30,965 nt of DNA from DASXAQ01 sp036406615 (lineage in GTDB: Bacteria > Actinomycetota > UBA4738): positions 1 to 30,965 of the forward strand of contig DASXAQ010000009.1 in assembly GCA_036406615.1 (NCBI GenBank), given 5' to 3'. Shown here one piece after another: positions 21,639-29,573 of this stretch (position 1 is the first letter of the stretch; every line of letters starts with the position of its first letter). A program made the translations under genes and the position numbers. The notes under the pieces were generated by a model. That model saw only the letters and a list, made by a program, of their open reading frames with translations. It made no database searches and was not told the origin of the DNA.

Positions 21639-22189
21639 GCCGACCCACTCACGTGGACTCGCGATCGCACCCGCGATCCCATCCGTACTCGGCCAGGACG
21701 GCCGAGGGGATGCGGTCGTGGAAGGACTTCGCGGCGTCCAGCAGCCGAGGCAACCGATCGGCGGGAAGCGCGGGGCCGAACGCGATCAGCCGCGCACATC
21801 ACCTCCAGGTGATCGTGGTGGAGGTGGTCGATGCGGTCGATGTCGTCGGCGATCCGCGTCGTCCAGTCCTTGCGGTCGACGTACACGTAGGGGAGGTCCG
21901 CGGGGATCTCCATCATCGCGGTCGTGCTCGTGGTGCGGGTCAGCCACGAGGCGGATTCACCCGCCGCCTCGGTTCCGCCGACATCCTCGTAGGCGAGGTC
22001 GAACAGCCGTACCGGGACGCCCCGCCAGGCGCCTTCCAGGTAGCCTTCGACCCACCCGACCACGTCGTGGTGGCCCACGGTGAAGAGGTAGAAGCGGTTG
22101 TCCACCACGCCCGGCGGCGCGGCTTCCGCGAACGCCATGCCGTTGGCCGCCCCGAACGACCCGAGCTCCTCCGCGCGCTGCGCGTTCAT
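21635..22189 (-). pseudogene. Unrecognised protein between mfd and mazG, apparently frameshifted
   Basis: The gene starts with ATG at 22189, overlapping the mfd stop as ATGA. Its first 130 or so residues look genuine (EELGSFGAANGMAFAEAAPP, NRFYLFTVGHHDVVGWVEGY, VPVRLFDLAYEDVGG, ADLPYVYVDRKDWTTRIAD). From about 21795 onward this frame becomes Arg-rich with poor third-position GC. The neighbouring frame instead reads RLIAFGPALPADRLPRLLDA, then AKSFHDRIPSAVLAEYGWD, ending with TGA at 21649. One missing base in the GCGCGG run at about 21789-21796 would join them into a product of roughly 180 residues. This may be a true mutation or a sequencing/assembly error. I do not recognise the family; a cytoplasmic protein is suggested. 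Confidence 0.55.
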
Positions 22190-25100
22190 CCCGCCTCCCG
22201 GTCCCGCGCGTCCGACCATACGCCGGTCAGGGCCGCCTCGACCCACGCGGCCAGCTCCTCGCCGCCCAGCTGGACCGGCGGCTTGAGGTTCAGCGTCTTC
22301 GTCACCTCGTGGTACTCGGCGTCCTCGCGTTCGAGGTCCAGCTCGTGGCCGAGGGCCGGCTCGACCGGCTTGATCCGCAACTGCTTGCGCACGCTGGACA
22401 GTTCCTCGATCCCGAGCGCCAGGCACGCCAACCGAAGCGACTGGACCGCGAACAGCGCGCGGACCTCGCGCGGCAGCTCCCCGAACCGGTCCTCGGCCTC
22501 GGCCCGCACGGCGGCCAGGCCGTCCTGGTCCTTGGCGATCCCGATCTTTCGGTACAGCTCCAGCCGAAGCGCTTCCTGCCCAAGCCATTCGGGAGGGATG
22601 AACGCCTTCACCGGAAGATCGATCCGGACCTCCCGCTCCTCGGGCACGGGCTCGCCCCGCATCTCCGCCACGGTCTCACCGAGCAGCCGCACGTACGTGT
22701 CGAACCCCACGGCGGCGATGTGGCCGTGCTGTTCGGCGCCGAGCAGGTTCCCCGCGCCTCGGATCTCCAGGTCCTTCATCGCGATCTGGAACCCCGACCC
22801 GAGCGCGGTCAGCCGGCTGATCGCCGCCAGCCGCGCGTGCGCCTCTTCGGTCAGCGAGGCCATCGGCGGGAAGAAGAAGTAGGCAAAGGCCCGTTCGCTG
22901 GAGCGCCCCACCCGCCCGCGCAGCTGGTACAGCTGCGACAGGCCGAGGCGATCGGCTCGCTCGACGACCAGCGTGTTCGCGCTCGGCACGTCCAGGCCGC
23001 TTTCGATGATCGTGGTGCAGACCAGGATGTCCGCGGTCCGATCCCAGAACTCCAGCATCACCTTCTCCAGGCGGTCCTCGTCCATCTGGCCGTGGGCGAC
23101 GACGATGCGCGCTTCGGGGAGCGCCTCCCGCAAGTGGCCGGCCGCGCGTTCGATCGTCTGCACGCGGTTGTGGACCCAGAACACCTGTCCGCCGCGCAGC
23201 AGCTCGCGCCGCGCGGCGCCCAGCGCCATCTCGTCCTCGTACGGCCCGACGTAGGTGAGCACCGGCTGGCGATCCTCCGGCGGCGTGTCCACGGTGCTCA
23301 TGTCCCGGATGCCGGCCAGCGACATCTCCAGCGTCCGCGGGATCGGCGTGGCCGTCATGGTCAGCACGTCGACGCTGGTTCGAAGCTTCTTCAACCGCTC
23401 CTTGTGGGCGACGCCGAAGCGCTGCTCCTCGTCGACCACCAGCAGGCCGAGGTCCTTGAATTTCACGTCGGGCGAGAGCAGGCGGTGCGTGCCGATGACG
23501 ACGTCGACCTCGCCCGCGGCGACGTCGGCGATGACCTTGTCCTGTTCGGCCGGGGAAAGGAACCGCGACAGCATCGCGACCTTGGCCGGGAACGGGGCGA
23601 AGCGCTCGGAGAACGTGACGTGGTGCTGCTCGGCCAGCAGCGTGGTGGGCACCAGCACGGCGACCTGCGCGCCGTCCATCACCGCCTTGAACGCGGCGCG
23701 CACGGCGATCTCGGTCTTGCCGTAGCCGACGTCGCCGCATACCAGACGGTCCATCGGCCGGCCGTTTTGCATGTCCGCCTTGACCTCGTCGATCGCGGCA
23801 AGCTGGTCGCGGGTCTCCTCGTGTGGAAACGCGTCCTCCAGCTCGCGCTGCCACGGCGTGTCCGGCCCGAACGCGCGCCCCGGCGCGGTCATGCGAACGG
23901 AGTACAGGCGAACGAGCTCGCCCGCCATGTCGCGGACGGCGCGGCGCACCTTCGACTTCGCGCGCGTCCAGTCCGACGATCCCAGCCGGTGCAGGCGCGG
24001 CGCCTCGCCGCCGATGTACTTCGACACGACGCCGACCTGGTCCGACGGGACGTACAGCTTGTCGCCCGCCGCGTACTCCAGCAGGAGGTAGTCACGCTCG
24101 GCCCCGGCGACCGCGCGGCGAACCATCCCGACGTACGTGGCAACGCCATGGACCTGGTGAACCGCAAGGTCCCCCGGCTCCAGCTCCGCCGCCACCGCCT
24201 CGGCGCGCCGCAGCGTCAACCGGGGCGCCGAGCGCGTGTGGCGCCGGCTGCCGAACAGGTCCTGCTCGGCCACGACAGCGAGGGTCGCCGGGCGTGCTTC
24301 GTCCGGCGCGAAGACGAAGCCCTCGTCCAGGTCCGACTCGATCGCGGTCAGCCCGTCGCGCGCCAGGCCGTGTGCGGCCAGGACCTCCTCGCCGCGCTCC
24401 AGGCTGCCGCGACCCTCCGCCGTCAGGAGCACCCGCGCCCCGTCGCGATGCAGACCGGCCGCGCGCGTGGCCAGCTCGGTCACGCCCTCGACCTCCCAGG
24501 CGTGCAGCCCGAGGTCGACGCCCTCGGCGAACTCCGACAGCTCGACGCGCACCGACGCCGTGAGCGCCGCGTCCATGTCCTGGATCACGCGCGCGCCCGG
24601 CCACGCCATTGCCTCGGCGAGCGCATCCGCGTCCTGGACGATGTGGTTGGCACGGTCCTGCGTCCGCCGCGCCGCCGCCACCACGACCCAGCGCCCGGGA
24701 ACCAGATCGGCGAGCAGCGGCAGGCCGTCGTAGACGAGTGGGATCGCCTGCTCCATGCCCTCGAACGCCTGCCCCTGCGACAGCCGGTCGAGTACGGACC
24801 GAAACTGTCCCCGGTATCGCGGATCCTCCAGCGCGCGCTTCGCGCCGGCCCGAACGTCGTCGTCGACGATCAGCTCGCGGGACGGGTACACCTGCGCCCG
24901 CGACGCGGGCCCGGTCGACAGCTGGGTCCCGGCGGAGAACTCGCGCAGCGACTCCACCTCATCGCCCAGGTATTCGGCTCGGTACGGCCGCCGTGCGGTC
25001 GGCGAGAAGAAGTCCACGATCCCCCCGCGCACGGCGAACTCTCCTCGGTGCTCGACGACGTCGACCCGCGTGAATCCGAGCGACACGAGCCGGTCCGCCA

Positions 25101-25608
25101 GATCGTCGAGCGAGATCTGCGCACCCGGCATCAGGTCGAGCGGCTCGTGTTCCCCCAGCGTTGGGTTCAGGCGTTGCAGCGCAGCGAGGACCGGCGCCAC
25201 CACGACGAAGGCACCTCGGGCCCGGCGGACCGCGTGGGCGGCCCGCGCACGGCGCCCGGCGATGAGCGGTCCGGGGCTGATCCCTTCGTACGGCAAGGAC
25301 TCCCATGCCGGGAACAGGTGCACCCGGTCCGGACCGAGGAACGCGGCTGCTGCGGCGGCCAGGGAGTCGGCGGTGCGGGGGTCGGGCCCGACCAGGAGCA
25401 ACGGCTCGTCGAGTGCCCGGGCCAGGACCGCGGCGGCGAAGCCGTGCGCCGGCAGCGCGGCCCGGGCGACGCGGGTCGACCCAGCCCCGCCGAGGATGTG
25501 TTCGAACGGCGCGGTGGCAGCCGCGTCGTCCAGGATCGCCGCGATGTCGTCCGTGTTCGATCCACCTCCGCCCAGTCGAGTTGCCGACAGCACGAAGAGG
25601 CCGGGCAA
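22186..25608 (-). CDS. mfd: Transcription-repair coupling factor Mfd
   Basis: The 1140-residue protein has full Mfd architecture. It has a UvrB-like N-terminal module (HLFPAWESLPYEGISPGP, VEHRGEFAVRGGIVDFFSP). The RNA-polymerase-interacting domain lies around residues 480-560 (LEPGDLAVHQVHGVATYVGM, YVPSDQVGVVSKYIGG). The helicase core has Walker A VCGDVGYGKTEIAVRAAF (about 620), LLVVDEEQRFGVAHKERLK (about 720), TMTATPIPRTL, and the QLRGRVGRSSERAFAYFF region with the TRG motif. A C-terminal autoinhibitory domain follows. It displaces stalled RNA polymerase and recruits UvrA. The start is uncertain: TTG 25608 is used; GTG 25593 is possible. Confidence 0.96.
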   Translation of the reverse strand: MPGLFVLSATRLGGGGSNTDDIAAILDDAAATAPFEHILGGAGSTRVARAALPAHGFAAAVLARALDEPLLLVGPDPRTADSLAAAAAAFLGPDRVHLFPAWESLPYEGISPGPLIAGRRARAAHAVRRARGAFVVVAPVLAALQRLNPTLGEHEPLDLMPGAQISLDDLADRLVSLGFTRVDVVEHRGEFAVRGGIVDFFSPTARRPYRAEYLGDEVESLREFSAGTQLSTGPASRAQVYPSRELIVDDDVRAGAKRALEDPRYRGQFRSVLDRLSQGQAFEGMEQAIPLVYDGLPLLADLVPGRWVVVAAARRTQDRANHIVQDADALAEAMAWPGARVIQDMDAALTASVRVELSEFAEGVDLGLHAWEVEGVTELATRAAGLHRDGARVLLTAEGRGSLERGEEVLAAHGLARDGLTAIESDLDEGFVFAPDEARPATLAVVAEQDLFGSRRHTRSAPRLTLRRAEAVAAELEPGDLAVHQVHGVATYVGMVRRAVAGAERDYLLLEYAAGDKLYVPSDQVGVVSKYIGGEAPRLHRLGSSDWTRAKSKVRRAVRDMAGELVRLYSVRMTAPGRAFGPDTPWQRELEDAFPHEETRDQLAAIDEVKADMQNGRPMDRLVCGDVGYGKTEIAVRAAFKAVMDGAQVAVLVPTTLLAEQHHVTFSERFAPFPAKVAMLSRFLSPAEQDKVIADVAAGEVDVVIGTHRLLSPDVKFKDLGLLVVDEEQRFGVAHKERLKKLRTSVDVLTMTATPIPRTLEMSLAGIRDMSTVDTPPEDRQPVLTYVGPYEDEMALGAARRELLRGGQVFWVHNRVQTIERAAGHLREALPEARIVVAHGQMDEDRLEKVMLEFWDRTADILVCTTIIESGLDVPSANTLVVERADRLGLSQLYQLRGRVGRSSERAFAYFFFPPMASLTEEAHARLAAISRLTALGSGFQIAMKDLEIRGAGNLLGAEQHGHIAAVGFDTYVRLLGETVAEMRGEPVPEEREVRIDLPVKAFIPPEWLGQEALRLELYRKIGIAKDQDGLAAVRAEAEDRFGELPREVRALFAVQSLRLACLALGIEELSSVRKQLRIKPVEPALGHELDLEREDAEYHEVTKTLNLKPPVQLGGEELAAWVEAALTGVWSDARDREAG

Positions 25609-25680
25609 TGCCTGCCAGGCCTCTGACCAGCACTATTTCGATTTCCGGCCGCCAGCCTTCGGGCTCGCGGCTCCGATCAC

Positions 25681-25686
25681 ATTGTA
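25681..25686 (-). promoter_or_regulatory. Candidate TACAAT -10 box upstream of mfd
   Basis: TACAAT on the minus strand lies 8 bases past the ppk2 stop and about 73 bases before the mfd start. It is the same hexamer as before eno. No clear -35 is seen. It would let mfd be expressed apart from ppk2. Confidence 0.35.
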
Positions 25687-25694
25687 GCCAGGGT

Positions 25695-26516
25695 TCAGCC
25701 GGGCTCGTGCTTCGGGACCGGGTACACCTCGGGGACGAACGTCTGGTCGCTCATCGGGGGGCGCTCGTAGCCCTTGTCGGGCTCCCTCGCGGGAAGCTCG
25801 ATCGGCGTGGGAGACAGGTCACCGTACGGGACGACGCTCAACAGGTGGTGGATGCAGTTCAACCGCGCGGAGCGCTTGTCCTCGGCGTTCACGACCCACC
25901 ACGGGGCCTGCTTGATGTCGGTGTAGGCGAACATCTCGTCCTTCGCGCGCGAGTATTCGACCCACCGTCGCCGTGACTCCAGGTCCATCGGCGACAGCTT
26001 CCAGCGCTTCGTCGGATGATCGATTCGGCTTCGGAAGCGCCGCTCCTGCTCCTCGTCGCTGACCGAGAACCAGTACTTGATGAGGACGAAGCCCGAGCGA
26101 ACCAGCATGCGCTCGAACTCCGGACAGGAGCGGAAGAACTCGTGGTACTCCTCCTCGGTGCAGAACCCCATCACGTGCTCGACGCCCGCGCGGTTGTACC
26201 AGCTGCGGTCGAACAGCACGATCTCCCCCGCCGCGGGCAGGTGCTCCACGTAGCGCTGGAAGTACCACTCGGTCCGCTCACGTTCGGTGGGCACGCCGAG
26301 CGCGACGACGCGGCAGATGCGCGGGTTCAGGCACTCGGTGATGCGCTTGATCGTCCCGCCCTTGCCCGCCGCGTCGCGCCCCTCGAAGATGACCACGACC
26401 TTCAGGCCCCGGTCCTTGATCCACTCCTGGAGCTTGACGAGCTCGATCTGAAGCTTGGTCAGTTCGCGGTCGTAGGCCTTGCGCGACAGGCGCCCGGGAA
26501 CGGCCGGCGCGCTCAT
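25695..26516 (-). CDS. ppk2: Polyphosphate kinase 2 (PPK2)
   Basis: The 273-residue single-domain PPK2 has Walker A GRDAAGKGGTIKRI (about 46-59). It also has the lid-type segment LGVPTERERTEWYFQRYVEH and Walker B LFDRSWYNRAGVEHVMGF (about 101-118). The later segments IKYWFSVSDEEQERRFRSR and IDHPTKRWKLSPMDLESRRR are typical of PPK2. The family uses polyphosphate to phosphorylate nucleoside di- or monophosphates; length and motifs suggest the one-domain class I, mostly NDP-phosphorylating. The ATG overlaps the stop of the upstream DinB-like gene by 4 bases, so the two are coupled. It is inserted between pth and mfd. Confidence 0.93.
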   Translation of the reverse strand: MSAPAVPGRLSRKAYDRELTKLQIELVKLQEWIKDRGLKVVVIFEGRDAAGKGGTIKRITECLNPRICRVVALGVPTERERTEWYFQRYVEHLPAAGEIVLFDRSWYNRAGVEHVMGFCTEEEYHEFFRSCPEFERMLVRSGFVLIKYWFSVSDEEQERRFRSRIDHPTKRWKLSPMDLESRRRWVEYSRAKDEMFAYTDIKQAPWWVVNAEDKRSARLNCIHHLLSVVPYGDLSPTPIELPAREPDKGYERPPMSDQTFVPEVYPVPKHEPG

Positions 26517-27109
26517 CGCGAGGCCCCTTCGGATGGGGAATCGAGCGCCGCGAGCGCCGCGATCCCCGCGACTGCCGGGTCGGCACCGTCGCGGGTCAGC
26601 CCCGCGTAGAGGTCGCGAAGGCAGGCGATCTCAGCGCCGTGGTGGGCGTCGTGCCGGATCATGGTCCAGAAGATGCGCCACGTCGGCCACGGCTCGCCCC
26701 AGTTGGTGAGCCGCTGGACATCCAGCTCCCGGTCCTCGGCCAGGCCGGTCAGGTCTTGGGCGAGCAAGCTCTGTCCGCCTTCCAGCGCCTCGACCAGTTC
26801 GGCCCCCGAGCCGGGCGGATCGTATTCGTCCCACGTGAGGGTTCCCGGGCCGAACGCGTACTCGTGGTACATCACCTTGCACGCCGCCACGTGCCAGACC
26901 CGCCACCCGATGGTCGTGAACGGGGCGGGATCCGGATCGGGCACGGCGTAGTCATAGGTCCACCCCCCGTCGGGGCGCCGGCGAAGGTTCCACCCCGCGA
27001 CCGGCTCCCACAGGCTCTCGCGCTCCCCGAGGCCGTGCAGGCGGTCGCGCAGCGGCTCGTAGCACTCGCGCATCTGCTGCTCGAGCAGTCCGATCCGTTC
27101 GGTGCCCAA
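26513..27109 (-). CDS. DinB-superfamily protein (second of two)
   Basis: The 198-residue protein has the DinB four-helix layout. The first helix is LLEQQMRECYEPLRDRLHGL. The His-bearing second helix is WRVWHVAACKVMYHEYAF, and the C-terminal metal motif is MIRHDAHHGAEIACLRDLY. The Trp-rich middle (LTNWGEPWPTWRIFW) is usual in actinobacterial members. The putative ligands are His in HVAAC and in HDAHH. Catalysis is unknown; thiol-transferase or hydrolase activity is possible. The start is TTG 27109, chosen because GGAGGGG lies about 10 bases upstream; a nearby ATG (27119) is out of frame. It overlaps ppk2 by 4 bases. Confidence 0.8.
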   Translation of the reverse strand: MGTERIGLLEQQMRECYEPLRDRLHGLGERESLWEPVAGWNLRRRPDGGWTYDYAVPDPDPAPFTTIGWRVWHVAACKVMYHEYAFGPGTLTWDEYDPPGSGAELVEALEGGQSLLAQDLTGLAEDRELDVQRLTNWGEPWPTWRIFWTMIRHDAHHGAEIACLRDLYAGLTRDGADPAVAGIAALAALDSPSEGASR

Positions 27110-27163
27110 CGGCGGTCATCCCCTCCGTCGAGGTGCTCACCCGGCACGCTACCCGTACGCACC

Positions 27164-27180
27164 CCCGCGGGCAACGCGGG
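27164..27180 (-). terminator. Hairpin downstream of pth
   Basis: CCCGCG and CGCGGG flank a 5-base loop, 15 bases past the pth stop and before the DinB/ppk2 unit. There is no U-tract. It could end the glmU-to-pth transcript partly or fully. Confidence 0.35.
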
Positions 27181-27195
27181 CCCCGCCGCCCAGGC

Positions 27196-27783
27196 TCAGG
27201 CGGGAGGGCCCGAGCGATTGAACCGGTCCTGCGTTCGCTCCAACCCGTCGGCGACGAGCGACAGGGTCGCGTCCGCCGCGTCCTGGACGAGCACCTCGGC
27301 ATCGGCCTGCTCGCGCTTCGCGAACGGCTGCAGCACGAACTTCACCGTGTCCTGCCGCCCGGGGGGCCGCCCCACGCCCAGGCGGACTCGGTAGAAATCG
27401 GGGCTTCGAAACGCCTGCACGATCGAATCCAGCCCGTGATGGCCCGCGGTGCCGCCTCCGCGCTTGATGCGAAGCGCCCCGAACGCCAGGTCGATGTCGT
27501 CGTGCACGATCACGACGCGCTCGACGGGGATGTCGCGCTTGCGGGCGAACGACGCGAGCGGCGGGCCGCTCTCGTTCATGTACGCCGCGGCCAGCACGAG
27601 GGACAGCGGCGTCCCCTGATACGTCGTGTCGGCGGCGGCGACCGGGACGAAGCGCACCTTCCGCGGGCGCGTGCCGAACCGTTCGCAGAGCGTCTGGATG
27701 ACCATGGCGCCCGCGTTGTGGCGGGTTTCGGCGTAGCGCTCGCCCGGATTGCCGAGGCCCGCGACGAGCCAGGACTCAGCCAT
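27196..27783 (-). CDS. pth: Peptidyl-tRNA hydrolase
   Basis: The 195-residue enzyme cleaves peptidyl-tRNA released from stalled ribosomes. Family motifs are LVAGLGNPGERYAETRHNAG (Asn12; catalytic His22), AAAYMNESGPP (Asn70), and VIVHDDIDL (Asp95). The position corresponding to Asn114 of the E. coli enzyme reads His116 (AGHHGLDSI) rather than the common GHNGL. GGAGGT lies 5 bases before the ATG. The gene is 36 bases after rplY, the normal ctc-pth pair. Confidence 0.95.
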   Translation of the reverse strand: MAESWLVAGLGNPGERYAETRHNAGAMVIQTLCERFGTRPRKVRFVPVAAADTTYQGTPLSLVLAAAYMNESGPPLASFARKRDIPVERVVIVHDDIDLAFGALRIKRGGGTAGHHGLDSIVQAFRSPDFYRVRLGVGRPPGRQDTVKFVLQPFAKREQADAEVLVQDAADATLSLVADGLERTQDRFNRSGPPA

Positions 27784-27819
27784 CGCGGACCTCCGGCCGG
27801 GTCATGTTCGCGAGGAGGC

Positions 27820-28503
27820 TCAGGACCCCTCGTCGCCGCCCTGCGCCTCGGGAGATGCCGCCCCCTCGGCGGCGGGCGCCTCCGCGCCCTCGCCCTCCTC
27901 GGCCGCCTCCGCGCCTTCGACCTCGCCCTCGGCCGGCGCCTCCTCGACCCGCAGGACCTGCGGCGTGACCACCGACACGACGGTCTCGTCGAGGGGCGAG
28001 AGGACCGTCAGGGAGTCGGGAACGTCCAGGTCGGCCACCTTCAGCGACTCGCCGATGCCGAGCGTCGTGATATCGGCTTCGACCGCGGCCGGCACGTCCT
28101 GCGGGAGGCACTCGAGCTGGAGGTTCCACAGATGGTGCTCGACCACGCCGCCCTCGCGGACCCCGTGGGACTCGCCGACGATGTGGATGGGTACCTCGAC
28201 CGTGATCCGCTGGTCCCGGTCGATCCGGAGGAAGTCCACGTGGATGACGCTGTCTCGCAGGAGGTCACGCTGGATCTCGCGGGGCATTGCAAGGTACGTC
28301 TCCCCGTCGACCTTGAGGTCGACCAGGACGTTCGCGCCGGCCTCCGTGTGCAACAGGTGGTAGAGCTCGCGCGCATCGACGGTGATCTTGACGGGGTCAC
28401 CGTGTCCGTACACGACGCCGGGCACGCGGCCCGAGGCGCGGATCTTGTGGGCCGCGCCCTTGCCGGTGACGTCGCGAGGCTCGGCGGTCATCTTGCGTTC
28501 CAT
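27820..28503 (-). CDS. rplY: 50S ribosomal protein L25 / general stress protein Ctc
   Basis: The 227-residue protein is the long CTC form of bL25. The 5S-rRNA-binding N-terminal domain (about 1-100) includes RDVTGKGAAHKIRASGRVPG, VVYGHGDP, and IQRDLLRDSVIHVDFLRID. The beta-rich C-terminal domain includes VEVPIHIVGESHGVREGG and LECLPQDVPAAVEADIT. An acidic Glu/Ala/Gly-rich tail of about 45 residues follows, as is frequent in actinobacteria. AGGAGG lies 6 bases before the ATG and begins right after the prs stop, so the genes are packed in one operon, followed by pth. Confidence 0.95.
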   Translation of the reverse strand: MERKMTAEPRDVTGKGAAHKIRASGRVPGVVYGHGDPVKITVDARELYHLLHTEAGANVLVDLKVDGETYLAMPREIQRDLLRDSVIHVDFLRIDRDQRITVEVPIHIVGESHGVREGGVVEHHLWNLQLECLPQDVPAAVEADITTLGIGESLKVADLDVPDSLTVLSPLDETVVSVVTPQVLRVEEAPAEGEVEGAEAAEEGEGAEAPAAEGAASPEAQGGDEGS

Positions 28504-28514
28504 GGGGTTCCTCC

Positions 28515-29573
28515 TCAGGTCTGGTTCTCGCCGTCGAAGATCTCGGAGACCGATTCGTCCTCGAAGACGGCGTCCAGCGCCGACGCCACGACCGGGGCGA
28601 TCGACAGCACGGTCAGCCGGTCGCCCAGGATCGAAGCCTTGTCCTCGGGGATCGGCAGCGTGTTGGTGACCACCAGCTCGCGGATCGGAGACTCGATGAT
28701 GCGCTGCACGGCCTTGCCGGACAGCACCGGGTGCGTGGCCGCTGCGAAGATCTCCGCCGCGCCTTCGGCCGCCAGCGCCTTCGCGCCCTCGACCACCGTG
28801 CCGGCCGTGTCGATCATGTCGTCGATCAGCACGCAGGGGCGGCCCTCCACCTCGCCGACGACGAGCACCTGCTCGATCTTGTGGGCCTCGTGCTTGGACC
28901 GGCGCTTGTAGATGAACGCCAGGTCCGCGTGCAGCTCGCGCCCGAGCCGCTCGGCGGTCTTGACGCGGCCGGCGTCGGGCGCCACCACCACGAGCTCGCT
29001 CGTGTCCCCGAACCGTCCCTTGAAGTGGTCGGTCAGCAGCGGCAGCCCGGTCAGGTGGTCCACCGGGAAGTTGAAGAACCCCTGGATCTGCCCCGAGTGC
29101 AGGTCGACCGAGATCACGCGATCGGCGCCGGCCACCGACAGCAGGTCGGCCACGAGCTTGGCGGAGATCGGCTCGCGGGCGAGCGCCTTGTGGTCCTGTC
29201 GCGAGTAGCCGTAGTAGGGGATGACCGCGGTGATGCGCTTGGCCGACGCGCGCTTGAGCGCGTCGATCATCACGAGCTGCTCCATGATGGCCTCGTTGAT
29301 GGGATCGGCGTGCGTCTGGATGACGAACGCGTCGGCGCCGCGCGCGCTCTCGATGGATCGGACGTAGATCTCGCCGGAAGCGAACCGGTCGATCTTCGTC
29401 TCGGACAGGCTGATCCCGAGGTTCTCCGCGATCTCCTCGGCGAGCTTCGGGTACGCGGTCCCCGAGTAGACCATCATGACCTTGCGGGTCGGGATCTCGC
29501 GCTCCACGGAGTGCCCCTCGTGCAGGACCCCGCCGGTCGTTGCGCTGATGCGCTCCCCGCTCTTGTCAGTCAC
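28515..29573 (-). CDS. prs: Ribose-phosphate pyrophosphokinase
   Basis: The 352-residue PRPP synthetase makes PRPP from ribose 5-phosphate and ATP for nucleotide, His and Trp synthesis. Motifs are MMVYSGTAYPKLAEEIAENL, RFASGEIYV, PYYGYSRQDHK (ATP/Mg loop), VISVDLHSGQIQGFF, the flexible-loop Arg/Lys in IYKRRSKHEAHK, and the PRPP-binding VLIDDMIDTAGTVVEGAKAL. The N-terminus is about 30 residues longer than usual. GTG 29573 has GAGGGGG 5 bases upstream, but GTG 29507 also has GAGGGG at 6 bases and would give a normal length. The first start overlaps the glmU stop by 8 bases. Confidence 0.95.
   Translation of the reverse strand: MTDKSGERISATTGGVLHEGHSVEREIPTRKVMMVYSGTAYPKLAEEIAENLGISLSETKIDRFASGEIYVRSIESARGADAFVIQTHADPINEAIMEQLVMIDALKRASAKRITAVIPYYGYSRQDHKALAREPISAKLVADLLSVAGADRVISVDLHSGQIQGFFNFPVDHLTGLPLLTDHFKGRFGDTSELVVVAPDAGRVKTAERLGRELHADLAFIYKRRSKHEAHKIEQVLVVGEVEGRPCVLIDDMIDTAGTVVEGAKALAAEGAAEIFAAATHPVLSGKAVQRIIESPIRELVVTNTLPIPEDKASILGDRLTVLSIAPVVASALDAVFEDESVSEIFDGENQT

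Noticed and set aside
22309..25626. A plus-strand open frame of about 1100 codons opposite mfd
   Set aside because: It mirrors a complete, motif-perfect Mfd. The predicted protein is rich in Arg, Gln, His and Asp with no domains, as expected from the antisense of high-GC genes.
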